Notes under the pieces: model-generated
Told to the model about the DNA's origin: nothing
Databases searched by the model: none
The model's input: the letters and a program-made list of their open reading frames with translations, nothing else
Shown: positions 1 to 9,024 of the stretch, in pieces
Numbering within the stretch: position 1 is the stretch's first letter
How the letters are laid out: every line of letters starts with the position of its first letter
Made by a program: the position numbers and the translations under genes
NCBI GenBank assembly: GCA_017448455.1
Contig: JAFSLL010000133.1
Location: forward strand, 1 to 64,000
Length of the DNA stretch: 64,000 bases
DNA from: Oscillospiraceae bacterium
Lineage (GTDB): Bacteria > Bacillota > Clostridia > Oscillospirales > Oscillospiraceae
Direction of reading: 5' to 3'

Positions 1-1721
1 AGCGCATCGCCACAGGGAATGTGCCATATAAGCTGCAGAATAAGTCAGTTTTGCTTCTTGATCTTACTGCGCTTGTTGCCGGAACCCAATTTCGCGGTCA
101 GTTTGAGTCCCGTATGAAAGGCCTCATCGAGGAAATCCGCAAAGAAGGGAACATCATTCTGGTCATTGACGAGGTCCATACCATTGTCGGTGCGGGCGAC
201 GCCGAAGGCAGCATGAATGCGGCAAATATTCTGAAACCGGCGCTTTCCAGAGGAGAAGTGCAGGTAATTGGGGCAACCACTTTTGCGGAGTATCGCAAGC
301 ATATTGAGAAAGACTCCGCGCTGGAACGGCGTTTTCAGCCCGTCACGGTGGCAGAGCCGTCGATTGAGGACAGCATATCCATCCTGAAGGGAATTGCGCA
401 CTATTATGAGGAATTCCACGGGGTGGAAGTTTCCGATGAGATGTGTGAGAAGACAGTAAGACTGAGCGAGCGCTATATTACCGACCGTTTCCTTCCGGAC
501 AAGGCTATTGACCTGCTGGATGAGGCCTGTTCCGATGTCAATCTCAAGGACCCGGATATCGCGCGGCGTATGTTTGTTTCGCGGGATCTGGAGAATATCC
601 GCTTTGAGATTGAAGCGCTGCTTGCAGATAACCCCAACCCGACGGACGCCACCTATGCGCGCATTGCGGAGCTCCGAAGCGCGGAACTTCGTCTGGAACA
701 GGAGAATATCGAACTCTCCAGAAAGGGCAGGCCGCAGCTGACAGAAGACAACCTTGCCCGAATTATTGAACTCTGGACCGGGATTCCGGCATCCTCTGTC
801 AAAGAGAGCGAGCTTTCCCGCCTCGAAAAGATGGATGAGCGCCTCAAGGAACATATTGTTGGACAGGACCAGGCTGTCGATGCTGTGTGCGCTGCCATTC
901 GCCGCGGCAGAGTCGGACTGAAGGTCAAACGCAAGCCGGTTTCCTTTATTTTTGTCGGCGGCTCCGGTGTTGGCAAGACCGAGCTCGTAAAGCGCCTGGC
1001 GGAGGATATGTTTTCTTCTCCGGAGAGTCTGATTCGCCTGGATATGTCCGAGTTTATGGAGAAGTTTGCAGTCTCCCGCATTATCGGATCCCCTCCGGGC
1101 TACGTCGGCTATGATGAAGCGGGCCAGTTGACTGAGAAAATCCGGCGCAGGCCTTATTCTGTCGTGATCTTTGATGAGATTGAGAAGGCGCATACTGATG
1201 TGATGAACATCCTGCTGCAGATCCTGGATGACGGGCGCATTACCGATGCGCAGGGCAGGACGGTTAACTTTGAAAATACAGTTATCATCATGACGACCAA
1301 TGCTGGGTCCAACACAAAAACGACTTCCGTGGGGTTCGGCGGCACAGTTTCCGACATGGGACGGGACCGCGCGCTTAAGGCACTGCAGGAATTCCTGCGC
1401 CCGGAGTTCATCAACCGTGTGGATGAGATAGTATACTTTAACAGCCTGACAGAGGAGAACTTCCGTGCAATTGCCGGCCTGATGCTCGAGGAAGTCCGTG
1501 ACGTACTGCTGGAGAAGGGGACAGATCTGCGCTGGGATGAGGAGGTGCTCCGCTATCTGCAGGAGAAAGCCTGGTCCACCACTTATGGCGCGCGGAATCT
1601 GCGCCGCCTGATCCAGAAGGAAATCGAGGACAGCATTGCCGCAAGGCTGATCTCTGCGCACGGTGAGATGCCGGCGCTCATTACGGTATCTGTTGGTCCG
1701 GAGGGCCTGTGTTTTGCATGA
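1..1721 (+). CDS. ClpC-like AAA+ unfoldase, 3' part (gene starts before the window)
   Basis: The frame is open from the first bases, and residues before the GTG at 21 still match the Clp family, so the gene is cut by the window edge rather than starting here. Visible parts are the end of the first AAA+ domain (Walker B region ILVIDEVHTIVG near nt 160-195), a short middle segment around nt 580-740, and a complete second AAA+ domain with Walker A GGSGVGKT near nt 958-981 and Walker B VVIFDEIEKAH. The short middle region fits ClpC, not ClpB. A VGF tripeptide in the second domain (TTSVGFGG) sits where ClpC carries its ClpP-docking loop. Role by family: ATP-driven unfolding of substrates for ClpP. 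The first Walker A and the N-domain lie outside the window. The stop overlaps the next start as ATGA. Confidence 0.9.
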   Translation, partial: RIATGNVPYKLQNKSVLLLDLTALVAGTQFRGQFESRMKGLIEEIRKEGNIILVIDEVHTIVGAGDAEGSMNAANILKPALSRGEVQVIGATTFAEYRKHIEKDSALERRFQPVTVAEPSIEDSISILKGIAHYYEEFHGVEVSDEMCEKTVRLSERYITDRFLPDKAIDLLDEACSDVNLKDPDIARRMFVSRDLENIRFEIEALLADNPNPTDATYARIAELRSAELRLEQENIELSRKGRPQLTEDNLARIIELWTGIPASSVKESELSRLEKMDERLKEHIVGQDQAVDAVCAAIRRGRVGLKVKRKPVSFIFVGGSGVGKTELVKRLAEDMFSSPESLIRLDMSEFMEKFAVSRIIGSPPGYVGYDEAGQLTEKIRRRPYSVVIFDEIEKAHTDVMNILLQILDDGRITDAQGRTVNFENTVIIMTTNAGSNTKTTSVGFGGTVSDMGRDRALKALQEFLRPEFINRVDEIVYFNSLTEENFRAIAGLMLEEVRDVLLEKGTDLRWDEEVLRYLQEKAWSTTYGARNLRRLIQKEIEDSIAARLISAHGEMPALITVSVGPEGLCFA

Positions 1722-2194
1722 ATACGACGCTCTGCTATATCGAGAAGGACTCCAGATATCTGATGCTCCATCGCATCCGGAAAGAGAATGACGTGAACAG
1801 AGATAAGTGGATCGGGATCGGAGGCAAGTTCGAACAGGAAGAATCCCCCGAAGACTGTCTGCTTCGTGAGGTCCGGGAGGAGACCGGCCTGACACTGGAA
1901 AACTGGCGATATGCCGGGATTGTCACGTTCGTTTCTGAGGGTTGGGGAACAGAGTACATGCATCTGTTTCACGCTGACCGATTTTCCGGTACACTTCGGG
2001 AAAAGGATACGGAAGAGGGTGTGCTCGAATGGATCGACAAGAGCGAGCTGCTGAAGAAGGAGATTTGGCAGGGCGATCGTATTTTCCTCCGCTTGCTTGA
2101 CGAGCATGTTCCATTCTTTTCTTTAAAACTGCGATACACTGCTGAGGGAGAGCTCACAGAAGCTGTTCTGAACGCAAAATCCCTTCCGCTGTGA
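1718..2194 (+). CDS. Nudix hydrolase, 8-oxo-dGTP diphosphatase (MutT/NUDT1-like)
   Basis: A 158-residue protein with a full Nudix box: G-x5-E-x7-REVREETGL within residues about 38-60, giving the metal-binding glutamates. Length and the early residues (LCYIEKDSRYLMLHR) fit cytosolic 8-oxo-dGTP or nucleotide-pool sanitising hydrolases, which convert the oxidised triphosphate to monophosphate. I chose the ATG at 1718 because it overlaps the clp stop codon as ATGA, a typical coupled start; a GTG at 1709 is also in frame. It probably shares the clp transcript. The substrate is assigned by family resemblance only. Confidence 0.85.
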   Translation: MNTTLCYIEKDSRYLMLHRIRKENDVNRDKWIGIGGKFEQEESPEDCLLREVREETGLTLENWRYAGIVTFVSEGWGTEYMHLFHADRFSGTLREKDTEEGVLEWIDKSELLKKEIWQGDRIFLRLLDEHVPFFSLKLRYTAEGELTEAVLNAKSLPL

Positions 2195-2220
2195 CATTTT
2201 GTCATTGCGGAAGGGATTTT
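2176..2220. terminator. Bidirectional terminator between Nudix gene and ABC operon
   Basis: A perfect 14-bp inverted repeat (2176-2189 with 2207-2220) has A4 on the left arm and T4 on the right arm, so it gives a GC-rich hairpin with a U run on both strands. It covers the stop codon of the Nudix gene and lies just past the stop of the minus-strand ABC ATPase, serving both convergent units. Confidence 0.9.
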
Positions 2221-2230
2221 GATTTCTGGG

Positions 2231-2968
2231 TTACTCGCGGAATCTTGCCAGAAAGTCTTTGGTTTCCTGTTTGGTCGGGTTTCCGAATACCTGAGAAGGC
2301 GGTCCTTCCTCACAGATTACACCGTTGGACATGTAGACCACATGGGAGCTGATATCTCGAGCGAAGGCCATCTCGTGGGTGACAACCAGCATTGTCATGC
2401 CGCTGGACGCAAGATCCCGCATGACATTCAGAACCTCGCCTACCATCTCAGGATCCAGTGCGGAGGTTGGCTCATCAAAGAGCAGCACTTCGGGATCCAT
2501 CGCCATGGCTCTGGCAATTGCTACACGCTGCTTCTGACCGCCGGAGATCTGCCGCGGCCGTGCATTGACATACGGGGCCATTCCGACACGCTCCAGATAT
2601 GCCATTGCATGAGACCGCGCGTCATCTTTGCTGCGCTTAAGAACCCGAATCTGCCCTGCCATGCAGTTTTCCAGAACGGTCATGTTATTGAACAGGTTGA
2701 AGGACTGGAAGACCATCCCCACATGGGCACGGTAGGCAGCGGCATTGGTACCCCTTTCCAGAACATTTTTCCCGTGGTAAAGGATTTCGCCGGAATCCGC
2801 AGTTTCCAGAAGATTGATGCATCGCAGAAGCGTGGATTTTCCGGAACCGGAGGCGCCGATGATGCTGATGACGTCACCTTTGTTAACATGGAAGTCGATA
2901 TCCCGCAGAACGGTGTTTTTCCCAAACGACTTCGAAAGGTGGTTGATTTGAAGGATTCTTTCCGCCAT
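2231..2968 (-). CDS. Polar amino-acid ABC transporter, ATP-binding protein
   Basis: A 245-residue ATPase of the GlnQ/HisP type. Walker A is GASGSGKST, the signature is [14 protein letters not shown], and Walker B is [14 protein letters not shown], followed by the switch histidine in VVTHEM. The ATG at 2968 has a GAGGAGG site upstream and lies one base after the permease stop; an in-frame start seven codons earlier would overlap the permease. It is the third gene of a binding protein, permease, ATPase operon that sits behind a lysine riboswitch, so the importer is predicted to take up lysine or a related basic amino acid. It acts at the cytoplasmic face of the membrane as a homodimer with the permease. 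Confidence 0.93.
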   Translation of the reverse strand: MAERILQINHLSKSFGKNTVLRDIDFHVNKGDVISIIGASGSGKSTLLRCINLLETADSGEILYHGKNVLERGTNAAAYRAHVGMVFQSFNLFNNMTVLENCMAGQIRVLKRSKDDARSHAMAYLERVGMAPYVNARPRQISGGQKQRVAIARAMAMDPEVLLFDEPTSALDPEMVGEVLNVMRDLASSGMTMLVVTHEMAFARDISSHVVYMSNGVICEEGPPSQVFGNPTKQETKDFLARFRE

Positions 2969-2969
2969 G

Positions 2970-3815
2970 TCAGGTCTCCTCCTCTTCACTATGAAACTCG
3001 CGGTTTCTTTCGTCGAAAGGGGTGCCGCGGTCCGGGTGGCTGTAGGTTCCCGCTGTCATGGTCAGCTGATCTGTCTGAACCAGTTCATAACTGCTGGAAC
3101 CGTCCATCTTCTTTTCAACCCAACGCAGCAGGAAGGAGGCGAGCAGTGTCATGGTGAGATAGCCTACCATTTCGACCGTAGCAGAGGGGAAATAAAGATA
3201 GCTTGCGCCGACTGTCGCCCGGTGTGCCGCAAAAAAATCGGGAAATCCAATGATAAACATGACAGACGTATCTTTTACATTGATAATGAAGTTGTTTCCG
3301 ATCTGCGGCATGATATTGCGAAGCGCCTGCGGCAGAATGACATGGGTCATTGTCTGAACATGGGTCATGCCGATCGCCATGGCGCCTTCTGTCTGGCCGG
3401 GATCAACAGAAATGATGCCGCCTCTGACAGATTCCGCCATATAGGCGCCGGTGTTAATGGAGACAACGACGATGGCGGCGACCCAGATAGACGTGAATTT
3501 CAGGGCATTGTCGGTAAAATAGGGGAGACCGTAGTAGAGAAAGACAGCCTGGAGTACCATCGGGGTTCCGCGGAATACTTCCACGTAAATCCGGATGATG
3601 GCACGGATCAGCGTCAAAAAGAAACACTTGAGCGGGTGATCACGCTTTGTGCAGGGGATGGTGTTCAGCACACCGCAGACAAAGCCGATGATACATCCGA
3701 TGATTGTACCGACAAGGGCAAGAACCAGTGTGTTCTGAATACCGCTGAGATAGGCTCCGCTGTACTTGCCCCATAGTTTGGCGATGTCCGCCGCAAGCTG
3801 GGAAAACTTGTTCAT
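2970..3815 (-). CDS. Polar amino-acid ABC transporter, permease
   Basis: A 281-residue membrane protein of the HisM/GlnP family. It has about five hydrophobic segments and the EAA loop (around [19 protein letters not shown]) that docks on the ATPase; FRGTPMVLQ is also family-typical. The start has an AAGGAGAG site. The C-terminal 45 residues or so are hydrophilic and longer than usual. Since only one permease gene is present, it should act as a homodimer. It is placed between the substrate-binding protein and the ATPase and shares the riboswitch-controlled transcript. Confidence 0.92.
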   Translation of the reverse strand: MNKFSQLAADIAKLWGKYSGAYLSGIQNTLVLALVGTIIGCIIGFVCGVLNTIPCTKRDHPLKCFFLTLIRAIIRIYVEVFRGTPMVLQAVFLYYGLPYFTDNALKFTSIWVAAIVVVSINTGAYMAESVRGGIISVDPGQTEGAMAIGMTHVQTMTHVILPQALRNIMPQIGNNFIINVKDTSVMFIIGFPDFFAAHRATVGASYLYFPSATVEMVGYLTMTLLASFLLRWVEKKMDGSSSYELVQTDQLTMTAGTYSHPDRGTPFDERNREFHSEEEET

Positions 3816-3888
3816 AAGGTCTCTCCTTCAACATACGAAGAACCTCCGGGAAGGAGATTCTTCGTACTTCATATTGCGTTGTTTCTGT

Positions 3889-4815
3889 TTACTCTTCCAG
3901 CGGCTGGATGGAAATGGCGTAAGCCATCATCTCATTAAAGTCATCCGCGGTCATGGTGGAAAGAACGCTGTCAATGGCTTCGCGAAGCACGGTGTTGCCC
4001 TTCATCATGGAAACACCGATGTTGACATTTTCAGCGCGCTCCTGCTCGGTAAACTGGAAGTCTCCGTCAGTGCCGGAAAAGTCCAGAATCGCCATGTCGG
4101 GATAGGCGGCAACTGCGCCCTGCGCTGTGGGCATATCCGTGCAGACGAAGTCAACCGTATCGGTTTCAAGGGCCATCAGCATGGCGGGGGCGGTCTCGGC
4201 TGCAGTCTGAATGAGTGCGCCTTCAATCTGCGGCAGGCAGGTATCGTACCAGATGGTTGCGATCTGCGCGGTGCAGGTTGCTCCGGCAAGGTCGGCGATG
4301 CCGGCTGCGGAGGCATAAGGGCTGTCAGCCTTCGTCAGACAGACGATCGTTGCGTAGAAGTAGGGACCGGCAAAATCAACCTGCTCGGCACGTTCTGCAG
4401 TCATGGACTGTCCCGCGATAACCGCGTCAAAGGTGCCGGTCTGAACTCCCGGAACAAGGGAGTCCCAGTCGGACTGAATGACTTCCAGCTCCCATCCGTT
4501 TGCCTCGCAGATCTTCTGAGCGATCATAACATCATAACCGTTGGCAAAGGATCCGGGAACATTCGAGATGGGAACGGCTCCGTTGGAATCATCAGACTGT
4601 GTCCAGTTGTAGGGAGCATAGGCACATTCCATGGCGATGGTCAGCACGCCGTCTTCCACACCGGAGGGGACAGCGTCAGCAGCTGCCTCTGCAGGGGCAG
4701 CTGCCTCTGCCGGCGCGGCTGTTTCTGCGGGTGCGGCAGTTGAAGCGCTGCTGCCGCATGCTGCGAGGGAAAGCACCATCATCGCAGCCAGAATCATTGC
4801 AAGAATCCTCTTCAT
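3889..4815 (-). CDS. Amino-acid ABC transporter substrate-binding lipoprotein (family 3)
   Basis: A 308-residue protein with a lipoprotein signal peptide ending in LAAC (lipidated Cys20). It is followed by an Ala/Pro/Glu-rich linker of repeated APAEAA units to about residue 48, then a bacterial solute-binding family 3 domain (opening MECAYAPYNW, with DAVIAGQSMTAERAEQVDFAGPYF). It should be anchored outside the membrane and deliver the substrate to the permease. It is the first gene after a lysine riboswitch, which is the only sequence clue to ligand: lysine, by inference. An AAAGGATG site precedes the ATG. Confidence 0.93.
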   Translation of the reverse strand: MKRILAMILAAMMVLSLAACGSSASTAAPAETAAPAEAAAPAEAAADAVPSGVEDGVLTIAMECAYAPYNWTQSDDSNGAVPISNVPGSFANGYDVMIAQKICEANGWELEVIQSDWDSLVPGVQTGTFDAVIAGQSMTAERAEQVDFAGPYFYATIVCLTKADSPYASAAGIADLAGATCTAQIATIWYDTCLPQIEGALIQTAAETAPAMLMALETDTVDFVCTDMPTAQGAVAAYPDMAILDFSGTDGDFQFTEQERAENVNIGVSMMKGNTVLREAIDSVLSTMTADDFNEMMAYAISIQPLEE

Positions 4816-4873
4816 TTTGTCATCCTTTCCGAGCTTTTCAGCTCACCGGCTCTTTTCTGCCCGCCGGATGGGC

Positions 4874-4905
4874 GAAATAAAAATGAACCGCTTTGCAGGC
4901 GGTCC
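4874..4905 (-). terminator. Intrinsic terminator of the riboswitch leader
   Basis: Read on the minus strand, GGACCGC (4899-4905) pairs with GCGGTTC (4885-4891) with one G-U pair and a seven-base loop, followed by ATTTTTATTT. It lies after the lysine aptamer and before the binding-protein start, the normal position of the expression platform of a transcription-terminating riboswitch. Confidence 0.75.
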
Positions 4906-4944
4906 ATGGAAAATCGGTTAAAGACAAATGTCAGTCCGGTTATC

Positions 4945-5113
4945 ATCGATAGCGCTCCACAAAGTCATGTGACAGTCCGACCGGTATTCCCGAGCGGCCC
5001 AGAAACGAAAAAACAGGCATTTTTCCGAATCTTCGGCGGTGGTCCCTTTCCCGGTCGGCGGCTGCCTGGCCTTGTCGGACGGTAATCATGAACACCGCGC
5101 CTCTATCTAAGCG
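4945..5113 (-). promoter_or_regulatory. Lysine riboswitch (L box) aptamer
   Basis: On the minus strand the leader carries the ordered conserved blocks of the L box: GATAGAGGCGCG, then AAAGGG, CCGCCGAAG, CTGGG, GGACTGTCACA and finally GTGGAGCGCTATC, whose last bases pair with the first GATAG to close P1. Spacing over about 165 nt fits the five-helix aptamer. The family binds L-lysine and shuts off lysine biosynthesis or transport genes. Here it precedes an ABC importer by about 130 nt, with a terminator between. A T-box was considered and does not fit. Confidence 0.92.
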
Positions 5114-5128
5114 ATTCAATTTGGGCGC

Positions 5129-5157
5129 ATCATAGCATCCGTTTCCGAATCTGTCAA
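5129..5157 (-). promoter_or_regulatory. Sigma-70 promoter of the lysine-regulated ABC operon
   Basis: On the minus strand the -35 is TTGACA (5152-5157) and the -10 is TATGAT (5129-5134), separated by exactly 17 bp. Transcription would begin near 5122, just ahead of the riboswitch aptamer. The rest of the 4816-5250 gap is riboswitch, terminator and leader; I see no gene in it. Confidence 0.88.
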
Positions 5158-5250
5158 TACGTCCTGTTTAATTTTGTCAGTTTTGGTGAAGAACAGGGAT
5201 GAATTCCCGCGTTCTTTGTGAAAACAGAATAGAGAAAAACCCGGGAAATA

Positions 5251-6027
5251 TTACGAATCTGCTTCCGGAAACCCGGAAACGGCCTCGTGAAACTGCGCGG
5301 TGAGTGCCTGATAAGACTGGATAAAAACCGAAGTGTCAAGGCTGTAGGTCACACTGTCAAAGCCCAGTTCGGCCCACTTCAGGGCATCTTTCATATTGCC
5401 TGCAAAAATATAGGATTCAATCGACGCGCTGCGACAGGCGTTCAGAATCCGCTCGACAGCCTGAAACAGAATCGGACTGTCAAACTGAAGAGGAATCCCT
5501 AACGCGATGGAGAGATCGCAGGGACCGACAAAGATACCGTCAATACCCGGAACCGCAGCGATTTCCTCAATGTGCTCCAGCGCTTCTCGGGTTTCACACT
5601 GCGGAATGACCTTACATCTCCGATTGCAGTTTTCCATATATTCGAGTGCATCTCTGCCCCATTCGTCGGCGCCCCATCCGGTAATGCGGGTCGGGCAGTA
5701 GCCGCGGTTTCCGACCGGCGGGAACTTGGCATGATTGACAAGCTCTCTGACCTCATCCACCGTGCGGATGTTGGGAACGATCAGCCCGCGGGCACCGATG
5801 TCCAGCATCCGAAGGACAGAAGGGCGGCGGATATCACCGATGCGGACAAAGGGAAGGAGATCCCCTTTCTCAGCTGCCAGAATCAGATCTGCCGTTGTTT
5901 CCTCGGAGAAGCAGCCGTGTTCCGTATCAATGATCACATAATCGAGTCCGGCACGGGTCAGACTTTCCATAGCGCCCCTGCCGCCAAGTTCAAAAAACGT
6001 ACCGAAGCTTTTCTTTTTCATGACCAT
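5251..6027 (-). CDS. HpcH/HpaI family aldolase
   Basis: A 258-residue TIM-barrel class II aldolase of the HpcH/HpaI (2-keto-3-deoxy acid) group. Recognisable motifs are the IIDTEHG strand, the PFVRIGD segment, IPQCET with the metal-binding Glu, and GIFVGPCDLSIALG near the carboxylate-binding end. Such enzymes split 2-keto-4-hydroxy acids into pyruvate plus an aldehyde using a divalent metal; the natural substrate cannot be told. An AAAGGAA site precedes ATG 6027, and a second ATG two codons later is also possible. It follows the sodium symporter gene by 29 nt, so the two are probably one operon, perhaps uptake and catabolism of one compound. Confidence 0.85.
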   Translation of the reverse strand: MVMKKKSFGTFFELGGRGAMESLTRAGLDYVIIDTEHGCFSEETTADLILAAEKGDLLPFVRIGDIRRPSVLRMLDIGARGLIVPNIRTVDEVRELVNHAKFPPVGNRGYCPTRITGWGADEWGRDALEYMENCNRRCKVIPQCETREALEHIEEIAAVPGIDGIFVGPCDLSIALGIPLQFDSPILFQAVERILNACRSASIESYIFAGNMKDALKWAELGFDSVTYSLDTSVFIQSYQALTAQFHEAVSGFPEADS

Positions 6028-6056
6028 ATTTCCTTTGAAACCGAATCCATACGTGC

Positions 6057-7397
6057 TTATTTCCAGCCGAACGTGGCAAGCCCGTAAATGTAGAGGGCTG
6101 CGACACAGACAGGAACAAAGAACTTGAAGATCGGTTTCATCCAGTTCTGAACTTTCAAACCCTTGCCGGCATTTGCCTCTGCGATGAAATTATCCCAGCC
6201 CCAGCCGATTTTGTAGCAGCAGAAGATAGAGAAGATTAATGCACCGACGGGCAGCAGGTTGGTGCTGACGATAAAATCCCAGAAATCCAGCCAGGCGGAA
6301 CCTTCCGCAAAGGGCTGGAAGCTGAATACACTGTAGCCGAGCGCGGTGGTCAGGGCAAGCAGGAAGATGCCGATCCCGCACACGACGCAGCCTTTCGGGC
6401 GGCTCCATCCGGTCAGTTCGCGTACGCAGGCGAGAATGTTCTCAAAAACGGCAAGTTCGGTGGAAAAGGCCGCGAAGACCATGAACAGGAAAAACAGCGT
6501 TCCCCATACTCTGCCGCCGTTCATGTTATTAAAGACCGTGGCCATTGTGTTGAAAAGCAGGGAAGGACCGGCGTCGACCTCAATGCCGTAGGTGAAGCAG
6601 GCGGGGAACATGATGAACCCTGCCATGATGGCAACAAAGGTGTCAAGCAGAATCACATTGACCGATTCGCCCAGCAGGGAGCGCTCTTTCCCGATGTAGC
6701 TTCCGAAGATGGCCATGGAGCCGATCCCGATGCTCAGGGTAAAGAAGGCCTGATTCATGGCAGCGACAACAACAGATCCGTTGATTTTTGAGAAGTCCGG
6801 GACAAGGTAAAAGCTGAGCCCGTCTTTTGCGCCGGAAAGGGTGGCACTGTGGATGGCCAGAACCAGCATCAAAACAAACAGGGCAACCATCAGATACTTT
6901 GTGACGCGCTCCAGACCGCCCTGAAGATCAAAGCTCAGAACGAGAAAGCCGATTACGACGGCCACAGCGAGATAGCCGACGTTGATTCCCGGGTTGGTAA
7001 TCATGGAGACAAAACCGAGGTCGGCAGTTCTGCCGAGCAGGAACATGACAAAATAATACATCATCCAACCGGTGACAACGGTGTAGAATGCCATCAGGGC
7101 AAGGTTTCCGAGCAGGGCAAAAGCGCCGTGAATGTGCCATTTCTGTCCGGGCTTTTCAAGCTTCTGATACATTTTGACCGGGCTGGCCTGAGAGGCTCTG
7201 CCGATTGCAAATTCCATCGTCAGGGCAGGAAGTCCCAGCAGAACCAGACATAATACATAAACAAGAACGAAACCGCCGCCGCCATAGGCGCCGGTCATCC
7301 AAGGAAATTTCCAGACATTGCCGCAGCCGATGGCACAGCCGGCGCTGAGCAGAATAAAGCCAAGCCGGCTTCCGAGTTTTTCACGATTCTGATCCAT
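6057..7397 (-). CDS. Neurotransmitter:sodium symporter (NSS/SNF) family transporter
   Basis: A 446-residue integral membrane protein with about eleven hydrophobic helices. Helix 1 has the NSS signature GCGNVWKFPW and an unwound glycine-rich stretch; AFFTLSIGIG and FAAFSTELAVFE are family-typical in helices 6 and 8. Bacterial members import amino acids such as tryptophan, tyrosine or leucine with sodium; the substrate is not predictable here. I chose ATG 7397 because GGAG lies 11 nt upstream; a TTG three codons earlier is too close to that site. A -10-like TATAGT with upstream TG lies at 7433-7438 on the minus strand, but no good -35 is visible. It is divergent from the moaB-like gene. Confidence 0.9.
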   Translation of the reverse strand: MDQNREKLGSRLGFILLSAGCAIGCGNVWKFPWMTGAYGGGGFVLVYVLCLVLLGLPALTMEFAIGRASQASPVKMYQKLEKPGQKWHIHGAFALLGNLALMAFYTVVTGWMMYYFVMFLLGRTADLGFVSMITNPGINVGYLAVAVVIGFLVLSFDLQGGLERVTKYLMVALFVLMLVLAIHSATLSGAKDGLSFYLVPDFSKINGSVVVAAMNQAFFTLSIGIGSMAIFGSYIGKERSLLGESVNVILLDTFVAIMAGFIMFPACFTYGIEVDAGPSLLFNTMATVFNNMNGGRVWGTLFFLFMVFAAFSTELAVFENILACVRELTGWSRPKGCVVCGIGIFLLALTTALGYSVFSFQPFAEGSAWLDFWDFIVSTNLLPVGALIFSIFCCYKIGWGWDNFIAEANAGKGLKVQNWMKPIFKFFVPVCVAALYIYGLATFGWK

Positions 7398-7495
7398 GAT
7401 TCTCAAATCTCCTTTTGAAGGAATGATAAAGTACTATACCATACGTGATATAAAAAGAAAAGAAAGAAATCTATGAAGCTTTGTCTTATTATTCA

Positions 7496-7524
7496 TTGCA
7501 GAAATGCATGAATGCGATTATAAT
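7496..7524 (+). promoter_or_regulatory. Probable promoter of the MoaB-EFR1 unit
   Basis: A perfect TATAAT (7519-7524) lies 17 bp after a weak TTGCAG (7496-7501). The predicted start of transcription is about 30 nt before the moaB-like ATG. Confidence 0.5.
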
Positions 7525-7558
7525 ATAAAATAGAAGCAGTTTGGGCGGAGGTAGTAAA

Positions 7559-8062
7559 ATGAAATATACAGCGGCAGTTATTACGATCAGCGATAAGTGT
7601 TCCCGGGGGGAAAGGGTAGATACCAGTGGTCCGGCGGTCAGATGCATGTTGGAAGAGGCTGGCTTCAATGTCTGCTATATGGGCACGGTTCCGGACGAAA
7701 TGGATCAGATCAGGGACGAACTGATCCGCTGCACAGATGAGATGAAAATCAATCTGATCATGACCACGGGTGGGACCGGCTTTTCCCAGCGTGATATCAC
7801 GCCGGAGGCGACGCTTTCCGTTGTTGAGCGTGAAACCCGCGGGATTCCCGAGGCAATGCGTTATGCAAGTCTCCAGATTACGCCGCGAGGCTGTCTGAGC
7901 CGGAGCGCGGCAGGGATCCGAGGCAAAAGTCTGATCGTCAACCTTCCCGGTAGTGAAAAAGCAGCCAGGGAAAACCTGGCAGCTGTGATTGACGCGATCG
8001 GACACGGCATGGAAATGCTCTGCGCGGAGGGATCTACCGACCATCAGCACGAAAAAACGTAA
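7559..8062 (+). CDS. MoaB/MogA-like molybdopterin-binding protein
   Basis: A 167-residue protein of the MoCF-biosynthesis (MoaB/MogA) fold. It has AVITISDKCSRGERVDTSGP at the start, the TTGGTGFSQRDITPEA loop that binds molybdopterin, and IVNLPGSEKAARENL near the end. Family members adenylylate molybdopterin before metal insertion. GGAGG seven nt before ATG 7559 sets the start; an in-frame ATG six codons upstream has no such site. No other molybdenum cofactor gene is nearby, so a stand-alone or moonlighting role is possible. The EFR1 gene follows by 71 nt. Confidence 0.88.
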   Translation: MKYTAAVITISDKCSRGERVDTSGPAVRCMLEEAGFNVCYMGTVPDEMDQIRDELIRCTDEMKINLIMTTGGTGFSQRDITPEATLSVVERETRGIPEAMRYASLQITPRGCLSRSAAGIRGKSLIVNLPGSEKAARENLAAVIDAIGHGMEMLCAEGSTDHQHEKT

Positions 8063-8133
8063 TAATCAAAGAAAACAGGGAGCTGAAAGTACATTCTGGT
8101 ACACACGGAATGAAAACAATAGGAGGAGAGTCT

Positions 8134-8916
8134 ATGAGCGAGAATATCATTTACTGTTACAGCGGAGCCGGACATTGCCTGGATATGGCTAAGAAGATTG
8201 CCCGAGGCCTGGGCGATACCGACATTGTGATGATGCGCAGTTATCCAGCCAAGACAGACGCACGGGAGGCAAAGCGGGTAGGATTCATTTTTTCCTGCAT
8301 GGCAGGTGGGCTCCCGGGAGATGTGGAAAGCTACGTCAAGGCAATTCAGATTGCACCCGACGCCTACCGATTTGCCGTAGAACAATATGCGGGCTATCTG
8401 GGCTGCGGACTTCGGAAACTGGACGAGATTGTCCATTTGGACTACTGGGACGGGATTTCCAACCATTCAACCGCGATCTGGCTGATGCCGCATACGCTGA
8501 CTGTTCCGCCGACAAAGCCGGAGACCGCCCAGAAGCGTGTCGACCGGAAAGCGGCTGAAATCGCCGCAGCGGTAATGGCCGGCAAACGCAGTGAAAAGCG
8601 ACCGCCGAAGCAGGCTGCATTTGCACTGATGAGCGAGGGACTCGGCAAGACCCATGCCAGACGCGTAAAGAAGTTTGCGGCAAATGACAGCTGCATTGGC
8701 TGCGGCACCTGTGAGAGGGTATGTCCGCGCAACAACATCCAGCTGGTCGGCGGGAAACCCAGTTTTGGATCCAACTGCATTGGGTGCCTGAGCTGTGTGC
8801 AGTACTGTCCGAAATCCGCCATCAACATTGGCAGAATTACCGAAAAGCGCGAGCGGTATCCGAATCGCAATGTCAAGGCGGAGGATTTGACACAGAAGAT
8901 CATTCACATCGACTGA
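8134..8916 (+). CDS. EFR1 family protein: flavodoxin-like domain plus two [4Fe-4S] clusters
   Basis: A 260-residue predicted electron carrier. Residues 1-150 resemble a flavodoxin fold, opening YCYSGAGHCLDMAKKIA as the phosphate-binding loop. The C-terminal part has two ferredoxin motifs, CIGCGTCERVCP and CIGCLSCVQYCP, each with four cysteines. The combination is the EFR1 arrangement common in anaerobic Firmicutes, thought to pass electrons between FMN and iron-sulfur clusters; partners are unknown. The AGGAGGAG site places the start at ATG 8134. It probably shares a transcript with the MoaB-like gene. Confidence 0.88.
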   Translation: MSENIIYCYSGAGHCLDMAKKIARGLGDTDIVMMRSYPAKTDAREAKRVGFIFSCMAGGLPGDVESYVKAIQIAPDAYRFAVEQYAGYLGCGLRKLDEIVHLDYWDGISNHSTAIWLMPHTLTVPPTKPETAQKRVDRKAAEIAAAVMAGKRSEKRPPKQAAFALMSEGLGKTHARRVKKFAANDSCIGCGTCERVCPRNNIQLVGGKPSFGSNCIGCLSCVQYCPKSAINIGRITEKRERYPNRNVKAEDLTQKIIHID

Positions 8917-8960
8917 AAACGAGATAATAATTTGCCGGAAGCGTTTCTTCAAAAAACTAT

Positions 8961-9004
8961 ATAACAAAGCCGCCTGATGAAGTGAAATCGGGCGGCTTTG
9001 TTAT
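8961..9004. terminator. Bidirectional terminator
   Basis: A perfect 14-bp inverted repeat (8961-8974 with 8991-9004, core AAAGCCGCC/GGCGGCTTT), extended inward by further pairs, lies between the convergent EFR1 and PAS-CPBP genes. The arms end in AT-rich runs on both sides. Confidence 0.88.
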
Positions 9005-9024
9005 GATGAGGCAGGTTCCGGCTC

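Noticed and set aside
45..1895. 616-codon minus-strand open frame opposite the Clp gene
   Set aside because: It lies entirely antisense to a clear Clp ATPase, has no recognisable motif and no ribosome site; it follows from codon bias of the real gene.
4874..5113. T-box leader for the ABC operon
   Set aside because: The T-box antiterminator core (AGGGTGGNACCGCG) is absent, whereas the conserved blocks of the lysine riboswitch are all present in order.
7398..7406. TTG start for the NSS transporter
   Set aside because: It lies only two or three nt after the GGAG site; the ATG at 7397 has proper spacing.
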